This document shows, one piece after another, positions 22,457 to 32,196 of a stretch of 64,000 nt of DNA; position 1 is the stretch's first letter, and each line of letters starts with the position of its first letter. This DNA is from Chytridium lagenaria (taxonomy: Eukaryota; Chytridiomycota; Chytridiomycetes; Chytridiales; Chytridiaceae): positions 62,001 through 126,000 of the forward strand of contig JAHLKC010000015.1 of NCBI GenBank assembly GCA_025449115.1. The letters are read 5' to 3'. Under the pieces are notes generated by a model that saw only the letters and a program-made list of their open reading frames with translations, ran no database searches and was not told the DNA's origin. A program made the position numbers and the translations under genes.

Positions 22457-24092
22457 TCAAAGAAACCAGATATCCTCTTCACAGCTCAAAAAGAACCACC
22501 TCTATCAAACCACAGTCTTCGCGATCAAAGGCGTGGGGGTGATGTAAAGCGACAGTGTATCAAAAAACGTTATCACGACTCGTTGACCCCCTTTATGTTC
22601 CAAGAAAGAAATCAAAAGTCGTTTTGAGGATCCGCCGAAAAGACAGTTCCTCAAAATCAACCCTTTGTGTCTCACTTTGTTGGACTTTCCATCAAACACA
22701 CTACTGACAATCTTAAAGAACTCCGACATCAAATGAAAGCCGTTTTGGGCTAAGGGCAGTAATGTCGTAATTCATTGGCCTTCATCCCTTTGTAGGGGTA
22801 CGTTGCCATATCATGGTGTTAGATGAGGAAGGCGTCATGTTTCACGGCGCAGTCACATTTTATGAGGGAAAGCGCAGCGAGAAAAAAAAAAGCGTCGATC
22901 GTTCTGTGTGGAAACGACCTGTTGAAAAATCGGGATGGTTTTTGAAGACGACGTTTCGTGAATTTCAGGCAGGTCATGACACTTGGTATGGTTGAACGAC
23001 GTATGACTTTCCTTGGAGTTTAGGCACGTAGAGCTGAAAACTCGAGACACTCACGGTTGAAAATGCATGAAGATAGTAAGTATGAGTGAAATGCGGGAAG
23101 GTCTCGTATGTATCTATTTAGGGAACACTGAGATGTAACAAACGTACTTTGAGTTTTTGCGTGTAAACGTTCATGCATTTCTTTTCATTTGCGTATAGCG
23201 GATGTAAGAAAAAGGACGTTCCTCATGCCCTTTTATTTTGAGCAACGGTTGGGTGTAAAGAATGTTTGGCTATATCTACTTTTATATCAACTTTTCGTGT
23301 TGAACGTGTTCGCGTAACTGAGAGGGGCTGTTGACCCAAATACACCCCAATGAAATTGTCATGTCAAGCAATGATTACGAAAATTTGTAAAGGTGGAGTA
23401 TAGTGAAAGTACATTGACGGTTTGTTATAAAAAAAAGTCTGGAAGGAGAGGGTCAAGAATTTGGATTCTGGAGATGACAGCACGTATTTATTTGGTTCTT
23501 AACTTCATAGTGTTCCCCGAACTTGTATCTCTAAAAGTATTATAGATGCCATAATCCAAAAGAACTGCAACGTTTCCAAAAAAAACCATGTCGCTCCTTT
23601 CAACTTTATTACAAGATGAAGCCGTGTAAAAAAAATATTTACAGCACGAGCAGAGTCCGCAGAGGGAGTTTCAAACAGGGGAAAATGTTGACGCGAACCG
23701 AGATGTCATGTTTTCGCTTACGAATGAGAAATATCATCAGGCTTAACCGCGAACCTCAAAGGTCTGAGCGTGGATATGTGAAGAACTTCCAGACACATTC
23801 CCCGTAATGTATAATGTGGTCACCATTGAAGCAAAAAACAAAGGGAAGGGGGGGGGCAGACGACAGTGTCTTTTTTTTGACAATTTCCTCATGGCGCAAT
23901 GGCGTGGAATGATGCGCATGTCTTTTAGAATGGATTAAACACCAGCCGATGGCATCTCGTTTCTTGTGCGATTAGTGATGGATACCCTTTTTTCATGAAG
24001 TGTCCGAAAGGTGTAAAGACAATCAAAAAGAACGTGTGGATAACTCTTTATCAAGGAACAAAATGGCGGCGTCAACTTTAGAGGGTGAAAAG
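22457..24092. other. Intergenic, no convincing gene
   Basis: The first part is probably the promoter of paralogue 2. The rest has only short frames without recognisable content, for example one at 22813-22995. A G-run lies near 23850. Nothing further can be supported. Confidence 0.45.
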
Positions 24093-24520
24093 AACTGAAA
24101 GAAAGGAGAGGAAGAGGTGATGAGCGATAATATTGGCAGCACCAGTGAATCCACACCTCTTCATTTTGCGAGGGGCAAGATGGTGAACAAAATATTTATC
24201 AAGGCATGCAAAAGAACAAGTGAAAAAAATTAAATTTACGAACGGAAACGACAACGACGATTGCGTCGGCCACCACGACCTTGACGAATCCACACCTTCA
24301 AACTTTGCGAGGGACAAGATGGTGAACAAAAAATCAAGAGAGGCATGCCAAGAACAATAGAAAAATGAGTGAAAGAAAGGAGAGGAAGGGGGGATAATTG
24401 GGGAAGGGGTGATGAGCGAATCAGTATTGGCAGCACCAGCGAATCCACACCTCCATACTTTGCGAGGGACAAGATGGTCACCAAAAATCAAGGGGAACAT
24501 GCAAAAGAACAAGAGAAAAA
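24093..24520. repeat. Tandem partial copies of the 3' end of the RG-rich gene
   Basis: The segment containing TTGCGAGGGRCAAGATGGT occurs near 24166, 24304 and 24460. The first copy is followed near 24228-24280 by a degraded duplicate of the last codons and stop of the RG-rich gene (CGAACGGAAACGAC, matching 24531). This looks like tandem duplication of a 3' CDS end plus UTR. Confidence 0.7.
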
Positions 24521-24527
24521 TATGAAT

Positions 24528-25315
24528 TTACGAACGGAAACGACGACGTTGACGACGACTGCGTCGGCCACCGCGACCTCGACGTCCAGGCTTACGACGA
24601 GAAGCACGTCGTCTAGCCGCACCACGTGATCCTCCACGATTTTTCTTTTTAGGAGGGGGAGGGGGAGGAGGCTGATCAACAGGTGTCATCGTACCACCAC
24701 CGGCATCAGCACTGGCACCCGCACCAACATCTTGACCGCCACCTTCAGATTCCGGTTGTTGATTTTGATGATGAACAAGTGCACGACGGGACAAACGAAG
24801 ACGACGTCCACCACCACCCATCATACGCTTCATTCCTCCACGCATACCACCACGCATACCACCACGACCACGACCACGTTTCATGCCACGACCACGACGA
24901 CCTCTACGTCCACGACGACCTCTACGACCACGACGACCTCTACGGCCACGCTTCATGCCACCCCGTCCGCGACCACGTCCACGTCCACCCCGTCCACGAC
25001 CCATACCACCACTGCCTCCACCAGGCTGCACTGCTTCACCACCACCGACTTGACCAACTTCATTTCCTGCAGGAGCAGCTTCTTGAGGAGCAGCTTCCTG
25101 GGGTGGGGATTCATTCCCACCTTGACCTTCCGGGGTACCTTCTTGACGACGAGACAGGGATAGACTTGAAGGAGTAGCAGCTTGATGTACCCTTAGTGAA
25201 AAACATGCTAAGGTTTCTTACCTCCGTTAACTGCAATCACCCATGTTGATATGACGGTAACAAGACCGACGATGAAAAGCCATCGTAAGCCTCTTGACGG
25301 CCTGATGGAAGACAT
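24528..25315 (-). CDS. Secreted Arg/Gly-rich (GRR)n polycationic protein
   Basis: Exon 1 (25315-25222) encodes a signal peptide starting MSSIRPSRGLRWLF with a hydrophobic core ending WVIAVNG. The donor GTAAG is followed by a very short intron (about 29 nt). Exon 2 runs from about 25192 to the TAA at 24528-24530. It begins with a SLSLSRR dibasic site, then a Gln/Glu/Pro/Gly-rich linker (PQEAAPQEAAP), then RGRG and tandem GRR repeats. A Gln/Glu/Gly spacer and a run of prolines follow, and the end is Arg-rich (RRSRRQRRRFRS). The splice as read is one base out of phase, so either a frame break or a different junction exists. It is not a sequence paralogue of the Gly/Lys family, but has the same signal, dibasic and polycation layout and sits among them. 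Secreted RG-rich chains bind polyanions such as nucleic acids or acidic polysaccharides; that role is inferred. Confidence 0.62.
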
Positions 25316-26598
25316 CGTTCTATGAGAATGGGGAATGTGGGTTTGAGAGTTTTTAACGTTTTCTCGTTGGAGACACGGTTGTCTTGAAGGTTTTTTCACA
25401 TGTGTCTTGAAGTTGTCAGAGGTGTTTAAAAGGCAATTTTGGGGCAAGGGTGATACCAGGACGCCGTTATGGAGTTGCAGTTCAGCCATTCGACAGTTTG
25501 GTCTTTCTTTTTGGTTGATGGAGACACTGAGTGTGTTGGACAATGGAGCCGTTTATGAAATGACGGGGTTTATTGATGCGTGAAGGGGTTTGAGTGTGAT
25601 GGGGTCCTTGCTGTGAATTGAGAAACCCTCTCCATCCATTCACGACGTTGTGTTTTGTTTCAACACTTTTTTCGTGATTGTCTTTCTGGATTCATTGTAC
25701 CTATGGGTTCCTTTCGACACTGCGTGAATGGAAGGATTGGACGATTTGGTAGGTAATTCGGCGCTGTGTGTGTAGCTTCAACCTACCGTGAAGATGGGGT
25801 TGTTTTTTTTTTTACTATATGCCGATCATTGTGTGGAGATGAGAATGCACCCACTGTTTTGAGGCGAGTAAGCTAAGTTTTCAGGAATCGGTAGGATCAT
25901 CCTAACGCATTCACGAATCGGTAGGATCTCTGGTCAATACTTTTCGTCAAAACTTCTACACCTTATCAATAAATACAACTTTCAACGCGACGTGCAACCC
26001 TTTTGATGTTAGACCTTCCACATTGCAAGTCACTATTTGCGTGTTCATAAACATAAAAGTATACCCATCTATTCATATGTCTGCACTCGTAGACCTTCCT
26101 TTCATTGTTGAATTTTTTGAATGCCTACTACATTTGCATGGTTTTAAGGGCAGAATGTCTACCTGCTGCAGTTAAGGCAATCGGATGTCTAGACGTTGCT
26201 GCAGTAAAGGTAATCAGATGCCTAGGTAGACGGTGCTTGCTGCAGTAAAGGTACCAAATCGGGGAATTTTCAAACCGTTTATCGACAAAGTATCCACAAT
26301 GGAACAAGGGAAGACTTGGCATTTAAAATGGATGGCCTTGACTTTGTGCGCATGAAAATAACACCCAATAAGTCTAATCAGGGAATAATGCCACAAAAAC
26401 AAGACCTGCTCAGCAAAGCTTACATAATAACGCATGCGTTAGCTGACGTTTGCCATATCCTATGATGCTTGGAAGGGCTGCCCTGCTCCTAACGTCCAAG
26501 GCAGGACTGCGTTCACGCGTGATGATGGCTTCTTCCTAATCACTTACACCTTTTCCCAGCGGCTTCATTCCTAATTTGTTTCTTTATATGGTTTGCAG
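25316..26598. other. Intergenic, no gene; small repeats
   Basis: Contains a duplicated AATCGGTAGGATC (about 25885 and 25915) and the short tandem repeat annotated at 26164. It is otherwise promoter and spacer DNA between divergent secreted-protein genes. Confidence 0.5.
26164..26258. repeat. Three tandem copies of a 35-40 bp unit
   Basis: TGCTGCAGTAAAGGTAATCA-like sequence occurs near 26164, 26199 and 26237, with intervening GATGyCTAGrygrACG. It lies 350 bp upstream of the small peptide gene. Confidence 0.7.
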
Positions 26599-26608
26599 GT
26601 ATAAAAGG
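26599..26608 (+). promoter_or_regulatory. TATA box of small peptide gene A
   Basis: GTATAAAAGGGC lies 65-70 bp before the ATG at 26671. A similar GTATAAAAAGGG lies about 80 bp before peptide gene B. Position and sequence fit a classical TATA element. Confidence 0.65.
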
Positions 26609-26670
26609 GCATCCGCATCCCTTTTCCTTATCATTCATTCCCCAAACCTCATATCTCGTTTTCGACAACC

Positions 26671-26859
26671 ATGAACTTCAAGTCCCTCTTCCTCGTCGCC
26701 GCTGTTTTCATTGGAGCTGCTCTTGCGTACCCCGGTATTGGTGGTGGCGGTCCCCCCAGGTAAGAGCTTGCTTAAATAAGGAGTGTAATTAAAAACTCAT
26801 CAATCCTTATTACGTTGTTTCTTAGGGATGATTCCCCGTGCGCCTTGAACTGCAATTGA
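26671..26859 (+). CDS. Small secreted two-Cys peptide A
   Basis: Two exons, 26671-26759 and 26826-26859, with a GT-AG intron of 66 nt in phase 2. The product is 40 residues. MNFKSLFLVAAVFIGAALA is a textbook signal peptide, leaving a mature peptide of about 21 residues. That peptide has a GGGG/PP stretch, then acidic DD, then SPCALNCN with two Cys. Peptide gene B at 31250 has the same exon layout, intron phase, signal-peptide style (MNxKxxF) and a CAxNC motif, so the two are paralogues. A TATA box precedes the start. It is probably a secreted effector-like, signalling or defence peptide; the function is not known. Confidence 0.72.
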
Positions 26860-27425
26860 TCAAGCCGTCTCGAATCACAATTGAACGGCCTCCTGTCAAG
26901 TCGACCTCTCCCTGCCAAGAAAGGAATATAAAATAAATAAACAATGGGATTCTTCGTTTCATAGCTGCAGTGCCAATGTATCTATCTATTACTTATGTGG
27001 TGTATTTTACTGTAGACATTGGAGAAAGGGTTCGTGCAATCAACGCAGAGGACAAGAATTCCGAAAGGTCCGTCTTCTGGGCTTCCCTTTTGGCTGGGAT
27101 AATGCTCGTCTCCAAGGGATGACGCCCATTCCAAATTCAACCAATCACCTGGATCTTTGAACTTGTCGGAGTTACATGAAAAAATTAGAGACACCTTCCT
27201 CAAAACCATGTGTTGACGCCCATTCCAACCTGTCTCTTATACTTTTGGGTCGCGCAGCCAACAGAGGGCGTACTGCATCGCCGGCCACTCTGTCTCTCAT
27301 TTTTCTGGTAGTTGATTTGATATAAGGAAGGCGTAAACTATATTGTGGTGTACAAAAAGTATCTTCTCTGAGATCAGAGGGCAAGTGGAGTGAATCATAC
27401 CTCTACTGTCTGGAGAACACTTTGG
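26860..27425. other. Intergenic, no gene seen
   Basis: Holds the 3' UTR of peptide A and the promoter side of paralogue 3. The phrase TGACGCCCATTCCAA occurs twice (near 27120 and 27213). Confidence 0.45.
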
Positions 27426-29891
27426 ATGATGGCATCCCCATCCGTTGCTTTCATCCGATGGGTGGTGGTGGTGTTGATGGCTATTGCTGTTTCGGCAGGT
27501 ATGAATATTTAGAAATGTTTGCTTCAGGAATGTTGGAGGAGGGAGGCTTGTTGGATGGAATACCAATGTATGGGACGTTTCTGTGTTATAAAGTATATGG
27601 GTGCTGATATGAAGGAATGACGATACGGTTCCAGCTTTTTTCTTGCCGGATGGACCTTATTGTGCGCTGGATGAAACTATTAGATCTTGCGAGAACAGAT
27701 CTAATCCTCTTGCCGTCATAATAACCATTGTCACTTGTTTTCCGACTGTTTTGATAGCATATTCCTAACTGCTTTTCTTTCAAACTCGCTGGCCATCCTT
27801 CGCTTACACATCCATCATCAATCATTCATTCATTCATCCATCCCATTGATCAACAACAGAGTCCCTTGGGTCTCTCGCTGTTAGGTAACGGAAAACCCAC
27901 TTTCCTTTTTTTTCTCGAGACACACTTCTCATCGTTTACAAACAATAGTGATGCAGCCATCATACCTTTTTCCAACGATGCCATCACCCATCACTTTGGT
28001 GCTGCCGTCACAAAGGAAATATCATCAGAGAACACAAACGGACGAAGACTTTACCCATGAGGACTTCACACACACAGACCTTACTCATGAGGACTTTTCG
28101 CATGAAGCCAACGACGACTCTACTTATTCTTCCCTCGATGACTCTTCTCTGGATGAAATCTCACCTGAATTCTCTTTCCAACGGTAACTACCCAACCCAC
28201 TCCAAATACCGACTAAAATTGAATCCTTATCCACAGTGAAGAAACAATATCCAATGTCAACCCATTGACCAACACCTCCCCAGCCCACCTTACTCGTCGC
28301 GCCATCATCAGCGCATCCCCCATCAAGAAAGCCATCGCAAAAGCCGTCAGTAAGGCTGCTGGAAAAGCAGTGCAAAAGGCGGTACAATCTGGAAAGAACG
28401 CCGTTCAGAAAGCTGTGGGAGGTGGGAAAGGAAAGGGGGTGGGAATGGCGGTGGAAAGCCTTCTAAGCAAGGAGGGAATGGCGGTGGAAAACCTCCGAAG
28501 CGAGGGGTAATGGGGGTGGAAAGCCTTCTAAGCAAGGGGGAATGGCGGTGGAAAGGCTGTGAAGAAAGGTGGAAATGGCGGTGGAAAGCCTTCTAAGCAA
28601 GGGGGGAAGGGGGTGGTGGAAAGCCTTCTAAGCAAGGGGGAAAGGGTGGTGGAAAGCCTTCTAAGCAAGGGGGAATGGCGGTGGAAAGGCTGTGAAGAAA
28701 GGTGGAAATGGCGGTGGAAAGCCTTCTAAGCAAGGGGGAAAGGGTGGTGGAAAGCCTTCTAAGCAAGGGGGGAAGGGTGGTGGAAAGCCTTCTAAGCAAG
28801 GGGGGAGGGGTGGTGGAAAGCCTTCTAAGCAAGGGGAAAGGGTGGTGGAAAGCCTTCTAAGCAAGGGGAGGGTGGTGGAAAGCCTTCTAAGCAAGGGGGA
28901 AGGGTGGTGGAAAGCCTCCTAAGCGAGGGGGGAAAAGCGGCGGAAAGCCTTCTAAGCAAGGGGGGAAAAGCGGCGGAAAGCCTCCTAAGCGTAGTGGGGG
29001 AAAAGTGGTGGAAAGCCTTCTAAGCGCGGCGGTGGGAAAAGCGGTGGAAAGCCTCCTAAGCGTAGTGGGGGGAAAAGTGGTGGAAAGCCTTCTAAGCGCG
29101 GTGGAGGTAAAGGTGCCAATGCAGGTGGTGTGAAAAAGAAAAAGAAAGGAGGAGGTATTGGAGGGTTCTTCAAAAAACTTGGTCGAGGAATCGGTAACGG
29201 CTTCAAAAAGATTGGCAAGGGTCTGAAGAGTGCCGCAAAGCTAATAGGAAAAGGGATAAAAGCCGTTGGGAAGATGGCTGTAGACCATGTAAAGGGCATG
29301 TTTAAGGGTGGATAAAAGGGTTTTTGCTGGAGGTCTCAGTATGCTTGAGGCGGTATTGGTGGAATGTTGGCAAAGGCGGCGATAAAAAAAGTTGGAGGCG
29401 CGTTATTGAAAAAGGTTGGAGGAAAGTTGTTGAAAGGTGCGGGGAAGAAGTTACTTGGAGGTGTAAGAAATAAATTGAAGAATGTTGGTGGGAAACTTCT
29501 TCGGAAAGCTTCCGACGGGATAAAGGGAGCTGGCAGTCGTCTCGCTCGTCAAGGATTAAATAAGCTCAAGCAGGCTGTGTGGAAAGATCAAGGATGCTGG
29601 TAAACGTTTAGCTCGTCAAGGAATAGACAAGTTGAAGCGGTCGGCGAAGAATCGTATGAACGGGTGACGAAGAACGCGATTTCTAAGTTGAGTCGGGCCG
29701 GACAGAATCTCAAGAAAAGTGCTGGAAGGGCTGCGAAGAGGAAGATGAAGGAAACGATGAGGAATGCCAGGGATGAAATGATGGGTGGTGGACGTGTTGA
29801 TCAACACCCTCCTCCTGGGGCTGCAGCTGTTGAACCAGGACCCCCTCCACCTGATGCTCAAGGCCCTCCGCCCGAGGCTTTCGGTGGTTAA
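27426..29891 (+). CDS. Secreted polycationic repeat preproprotein, paralogue 3
   Basis: Plus-strand member of the family. Exon 1 (27426-27498) encodes the signal peptide (ASPSVAFIRWVVVVLMAI). Microexon 2 (27860-27884) has 25 nt encoding ESLGSLAV. Exon 3 (27949-28183) is acidic, with SNDA, a run of DFTHEDFTHTDLTHEDF type and closing SPEFSFQ. Exon 4 (28237-29891) starts with HLTRR, a dibasic site, followed by IKKAIAKAVSKAAGKAV, which is strongly amphipathic. A long Lys/Gly tract of GGGKPSKQGGK repeats comes next, then the shared GKGLKSAAKLIGKG and GGALLKK blocks, and a Pro-rich tail (GPPPPDAQGPPPEA). All four exons are in phase. Frame breaks lie near 28040, several times between 28450 and 29110, near 29310-29350 and near 29570-29660. 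As sequenced the gene cannot give one chain; the conserved blocks beyond each break argue for recent or technical indels. Confidence 0.66.
28440..29110 (+). repeat. About 33-bp repeats coding GGGKPSKQGGK
   Basis: GGTGGTGGAAAGCCTTCTAA followed by GCAAGGGGG recurs about fifteen to twenty times with variable G-run lengths. The changing run lengths shift the frame repeatedly, so this stretch is either slippage-prone or mis-sequenced. Confidence 0.8.
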
Positions 29892-31161
29892 AGTCCCCAT
29901 CCCCACCTGCCGTTGGTGTAGAGGAGGTGAAGTTCCTGCGGAACGTCGCTGTTTGATGTTGCTTTATCTGAGCATATTTTCTTTTTTTTTTACGTGTGCC
30001 TTTATTCTTCTATTTTTGTCTCATATGTCCCTCGTTCTGTGTCTATATAACTTCGAATTTCGGCACTTCCATTATTACCCTTGTGTTTTTCTGTTTTTCT
30101 TCATGTTCTGATGTTGTCAGCTTCCGTTTATCTTTCTTCAATCTCCACAAACACATCAGCTCTTCTTTCATTGTCCTTATTGGTTTTTATATTATATTCC
30201 TTACGCATTTGGTATATTATATTCCTTAAGCATTTGGTGGTTAGCTGCTAATAAAACAGGTAAAACAGGACAGGAGAGGGTAACTGCCAATTAGCTTCTC
30301 TCCGGGAATCTTGAAACCGAGGATGTAAAAACTTTTTTAAAAAACAGTTACTGCAGCTGGAAACTTACGAAAGTGAACTACTCCCATCACTCGCCACTGC
30401 CGTATCCAGTAAGAGCAGCCACGATCAAGAGAGATTTATTCTTATGATAAATGTTGGTGATTTTGAGTGCTAGCTATTCTTTGCACGAATTTCGCGGCAT
30501 CGCAGACGTGACAGCATTAATCGAGTGTCAACATTGAAAATTGGCGGACTGTAGACGAGCAGATGGATTTATTATTATTGAAGGATCACTTGATTCATCT
30601 GCTTTGAGGGATCGATCAGATCGCGGATTCATGCATAATGCTTTGCGGATCCGGTCTGTGATAACTTTTCTCCAAAGGCAATAAAAAATAAGGAAAGCTT
30701 TCTTGCTCCGTCGCTGTGCCATGCATCAGATGCTCCCTTTTCCATGCCGACGCCCTGAACATTCAAAACCTTATATTCATAAAGGGCAGCTTAAGCATAC
30801 ATGATACAGACGCGAGACATCCACACCGCAACATCCTTGTAAGTGCTCAGTATTAACTAATAGAGTCTAGAAAGACAAATTTGCACACAAAACTTGGCCC
30901 TTGTTCGCGTTGCCTTGGTTTAGCGCACATCCAACCGCACACCGCCGATTCACGTTCTTCAACATCCGATACTCACACGTAGGTAGTCATGGAAAATGTC
31001 GTCCTTCCCTTTCTTTGTTTAATTTTATGTTGATAACGATTACCCTTTTTTTGTCTTCATGTATCGGCGCAGCAGCGCGTACTGCCATAACTGATAAGAA
31101 AAGTACGGCAAACAATAAACCTAAAAAGAAACCACTTGAGTTTAATCAAGGCATCCGTTCG
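29892..31161. other. Intergenic, no convincing gene
   Basis: T-rich 3' region of paralogue 3, a short tandem copy of TATTATATTCCTTAxGCATTTGG near 30190-30235, then promoter DNA of peptide B. A 105-codon frame at 30901-31218 overlaps the TATA and leader of peptide B and is taken as chance. Confidence 0.45.
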
Positions 31162-31171
31162 AGTATAAAAA
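31162..31171 (+). promoter_or_regulatory. TATA box of small peptide gene B
   Basis: GTATAAAAAGGGAC lies about 80 bp upstream of the ATG at 31250, mirroring the arrangement at peptide gene A. Confidence 0.65.
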
Positions 31172-31249
31172 GGGACGAGTTTTACACATTTTATTCCACA
31201 TCCTCCATCCCACTTTAACAACAAAACCAACGAACACTACCAACCAAAT

Positions 31250-31460
31250 ATGAACATCAAGACTGTTTTCTTCGCCATTGTCGCTGTCTTTGCTGGCGCC
31301 GCTGTCGCTACCCCTGTTGCTTTCCCAGGGTAGGCTCTTCCACCATTCCGCACAGCGATATTAATCAAAACTTTTATTTTTTTCTTTTAGCCCACCAGGT
31401 AACTGCGTCGAAAGGCCCATCTGCGCCCCCAACTGCTGCTCTCCCCCCAACCCCAAGTAA
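31250..31460 (+). CDS. Small secreted four-Cys peptide B
   Basis: Two exons, 31250-31329 and 31391-31460, intron 61 nt in phase 2, product 49 residues. The signal peptide is MNIKTVFFAIVAVFAGAAVA. The mature peptide is about 29 residues and Pro-rich with four Cys, including CAPNCC, which corresponds to CALNC of peptide A. The cysteines could form two disulphides. It is a paralogue of peptide A, 4.6 kb away on the same strand, with paralogue 3 of the polycation family between them. It may be co-expressed from the similar TATA promoter. Function unknown. Confidence 0.74.
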
Positions 31461-32196
31461 ACGGGTTAGCGCGACTCAGGCTCCTTCCTGCAAGTTTTTC
31501 AAGAATGTTGTGCCAGATGATCTCATTGTGGTTGTTTTTTGCTGACCCGTATGGTTCCTTGTTTTGGAATGCGGGGAATAAAAAAAAGTCTTAACATATG
31601 TTCCTTTTGTTTAATTTTTTTCTTCTTTTAACGGGGAAAGCCTTATAATTTTTAAGCTTACATTATTTGCAGTAACTAATAAATACCATATAACAAATAC
31701 TTTTTTTCGATCACTTAGTCAATACAGCCTTATCACAGATTTTGTGCCTCCATAATCCTTTGAAATATGGCGAGACACCCAATTATCAAGCAGGGGCTCG
31801 GAAAGAGTAAGTACATGGCAGATAAATGCCGTTCTTTTTAGGGCATAATAATAAGGAACAATCTTCGCGACTTAAGTTTCCATATGTTGCGGACATCCTG
31901 CGTGATAGCAACCATAAATGCAGATGTGGACCGAAGATTTTATATAAAGGACTTGTCTATCCTTGATAGCTCGTCAATGGCCAAAGTCTATGTCGGGAAG
32001 ATTGGTGAAGCGGCGACGATGTAACCTTTACGTTGCTAAACAAGTTTGCTGAGGCGGAAGTAAAATTTTCTTGCATCATATATATATTATGCTACTTTAA
32101 CGCCTTTTGAAAAGAATACATCAACCTCCACCGCTCATTATATAGAATTCCGCAACCCATCAACCAAAATAAGCAGAAAACCTCCTTCTAGTTCAC
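31461..32196. other. Intergenic, no gene seen
   Basis: 3' UTR of peptide B and AT-rich spacer before the convergent F-box/ankyrin gene. Confidence 0.45.

Noticed and set aside
24683..25177. His/Thr-rich plus-strand frames opposite the RG-rich gene
   Set aside because: Shadow of GRR codons; no signal peptide or splice support on this strand.
30901..31218. 105-codon frame before peptide B
   Set aside because: It spans the TATA box and leader of peptide B and has no recognisable content.
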